From the NCBI RefSeq assembly GCF_014641635.1, contig NZ_BMIC01000005.1:1-64000 (forward strand): a DNA stretch of 64,000 nucleotides, in the 5' to 3' direction. The DNA comes from Aquaticitalea lipolytica (GTDB lineage: Bacteria; Bacteroidota; Bacteroidia; Flavobacteriales; Flavobacteriaceae). The first letter of the stretch is position 1. The number at the start of each line of letters is the position of its first letter. Below the pieces are notes generated by a model that worked only from the letters and a program-made list of their open reading frames with translations, searched no databases and was not told the origin of the DNA. Position numbers and translations under genes: made by a program. This document shows, piece by piece, positions 62,348-64,000 of the stretch.

Positions 62348-64000
62348 ATGACTAACCAAAACAACAAATCTGCATTAACTACTTTGGTTACTGTATTTTT
62401 TTTCTGGGGATTTATTGCTGCTTCAAATGGCGTTTTTATTCCTTTTTGTAAAACCTATTTTAATATCGACCAATTTCAATCGCAATTAGTCGATTTTGCT
62501 TTTTATGGAGCCTACTATATTGGAGCATTATTGTTATTCATCTTATCAAGTACAATAAAGCGAGATATATTAAACAGCTTGGGTTATAAATCAGGTATTG
62601 TTTATGGTTTAATTATTTCTGCAATTGGAGCTATCGTTATGTATTTTGTAGTTAATGGTGCTCAACAAGGTCAAACAGAAGTGTTTTATTTAGTCCTATT
62701 AGCTCTATTTATAGTTGGATTAGGTTTTTCATTACAGCAAACAGCAGCTAACCCTTTTGCAATAGCATTAGGAGAACCTTCAAAAGCTTCACATAGACTT
62801 AATCTTGCAGGTGGTATTAATTCTTTTGGTACTACTATTGGACCTATCGTAATTGCATTTATAATCTTTGGATCTACACCTTTATCTGGTGACGAGTTAA
62901 ATGCTATGATTACCAATAATGAGATAAAACTAACAACTGTTCAAGCCTTATATTTAGGTGTTGGTATTTCCTTTTTATTAGCTGCAGCATTGTTTCATTT
63001 TTCAAAAAAACTCCCACAAGCAAAGGCAGACTCAACATTCGAAACTGCTAATAAAGCTCGTAATACACTTATCATTTTAACATTAATAATTGCAACGTGT
63101 TTCACTCTTATTTTTATGACCTATACAGGTAATGAAATAACTACTGAAGCATTAGAGCATAAACGTTTAATATTGTTATTTATATCTTTATTATCAGTAA
63201 TAGCTTGCATCTGGGTTGCCTATTCAAACGCTTCAAAAAAACCTGATGGTTGGGGAGCAATGAAATATCCTCAATTAGTTTTAGGGATGCTAGCCATATT
63301 CACTTATGTTGGTGTTGAAGTGACAATTCAAAGTAATTTAGGAGAGTTACTAAAAGCAGTTTCAGATAAAGCAAATAACTTAAATGCTTTAAAACTCCCT
63401 GTAATGAATGATGCCGAAATTGCACCATTCATCTCATTATATTGGGGAGGATTGATGATTGGTCGTTGGGTAGGAGCAATTACAGTTTTTAATCCAAGTA
63501 AAGGATTAAAAAAATGGCTCCTTATTATAGTTCCTTATGTGGCTTTAGGAGTAATTTTATTGGTTAATTATGGCAAATATACTGGCACAGAAATTTTATT
63601 ATTTAGCATCTGTGTTGCAGTACAAATAGGTGGATTCTTTTTAGCTAAAGATAAACCTGTAGCAACTTTAAAAATATTTAGTGCCTTAGGTATTTTAGGA
63701 ATGTTAATAGGAGTTTTTGCATCTGGGCAACTAGCTTTATTTGCTTTGTTATCTGGTGGATTATTCTGTTCTATTATGTGGCCAGGTATTTTTGCATTAA
63801 GTATTGCTGGATTAGGAAAATACACATCACAAGGTTCTGCCTTTTTAATTATGATGATTTTAGGAGGTGCAATTATCCCTCCAGTACAAGGTAAACTTGC
63901 TGATGTATTTGGTATTCAGCCTTCATATTGGATTGCTGTATTGTGTTTTGTGTATTTATTGTTTTATGCATTTAGAACCAAAACTATATTAGACAAACAA
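62348..64000 (+). CDS. FucP/NagP-type sugar:H+ symporter (MFS), 3' end outside window
   Basis: At least 551 codons, still open at the window edge. The protein starts '[30 protein letters not shown]', the opening of the FHS family of MFS sugar transporters (fucose, galactose/glucose, N-acetylglucosamine). '[39 protein letters not shown]' (residues 135-170) is the family's central signature. About 12 helices are visible. Its position 25 bases behind a GH92 mannosidase suggests it imports mannose released by that enzyme; this is inference. Confidence 0.93.
   Translation, partial: MTNQNNKSALTTLVTVFFFWGFIAASNGVFIPFCKTYFNIDQFQSQLVDFAFYGAYYIGALLLFILSSTIKRDILNSLGYKSGIVYGLIISAIGAIVMYFVVNGAQQGQTEVFYLVLLALFIVGLGFSLQQTAANPFAIALGEPSKASHRLNLAGGINSFGTTIGPIVIAFIIFGSTPLSGDELNAMITNNEIKLTTVQALYLGVGISFLLAAALFHFSKKLPQAKADSTFETANKARNTLIILTLIIATCFTLIFMTYTGNEITTEALEHKRLILLFISLLSVIACIWVAYSNASKKPDGWGAMKYPQLVLGMLAIFTYVGVEVTIQSNLGELLKAVSDKANNLNALKLPVMNDAEIAPFISLYWGGLMIGRWVGAITVFNPSKGLKKWLLIIVPYVALGVILLVNYGKYTGTEILLFSICVAVQIGGFFLAKDKPVATLKIFSALGILGMLIGVFASGQLALFALLSGGLFCSIMWPGIFALSIAGLGKYTSQGSAFLIMMILGGAIIPPVQGKLADVFGIQPSYWIAVLCFVYLLFYAFRTKTILDKQ

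Overview
The window is low-GC DNA from the chromosome of a member of the Flavobacteriaceae (Bacteroidota). The evidence is a type IX secretion and gliding gene (sprA) with a remB-like gene nearby, an alternative complex III (actABCDEF) feeding a caa3-type oxidase, a GH92 mannosidase lipoprotein beside a FucP-type sugar transporter, and promoters of the Bacteroidota form TTG-N19..21-TAnnTTTG. Nearly every gene is recognisable core genome. I saw no insertion sequence, prophage, CRISPR array or integron.

Layout. 1-3517 (minus) is the N-terminal part of a giant secreted repeat protein that runs off the left edge. 3.9-7.1 kb (plus) holds small housekeeping genes: an Nfu-type Fe-S scaffold, dodecin, a DUF1304 membrane protein, a secreted orphan and an MscS channel. 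7.1-11.0 kb (minus) holds tsaB, a TlpA-like thioredoxin, an efflux adaptor and a TolC-like channel. 11.1-16.3 kb (minus) is an oxidase assembly and subunit operon: ctaB, two subunit III genes, subunit IV, a SCO-like protein without cysteines, SCO, DUF420 and a small CxxC protein. A periplasmic metallo-hydrolase (plus) follows. 17.3-35.6 kb (minus) holds remB-like, two tonB paralogues, vanZ, gcvH, sprA, ruvA, maeB, queG, a cytochrome P450 and ruvB. 35.7-47.4 kb (minus) is actABCDEF-coxBA.

47.5-53.6 kb holds a SPOR protein, rimP-nusA-infB (minus), a universal stress protein and tRNA-Gln. 53.7-59.3 kb holds a large DUF2723 membrane protein, a polysaccharide deacetylase, a thioredoxin-fold protein without active-site cysteines and a membrane metallophosphoesterase. 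59.4-64.0 kb (plus) is a GH92 alpha-mannosidase with a co-transcribed sugar:H+ symporter cut by the right edge.

How the genes connect. Alternative complex III oxidises menaquinol and passes electrons to the cytochrome oxidase. Its last subunits and assembly factors (heme O synthase, SCO copper chaperone) are encoded in a second cluster about 19 kb away. SprA is the outer-membrane translocon that would export the large repeat protein at the left edge. The two TonB-like proteins and the RemB-like protein share a C-terminal-type TonB module and may energise outer-membrane processes. I found no convincing wholly new system. The best leads are that shared TonB module in RemB, a pair of identical palindromes between the divergent metallophosphoesterase and GH92 promoters, a terminator-like hairpin in the rimP-nusA-infB leader, and several cysteine-less thioredoxin-fold proteins.
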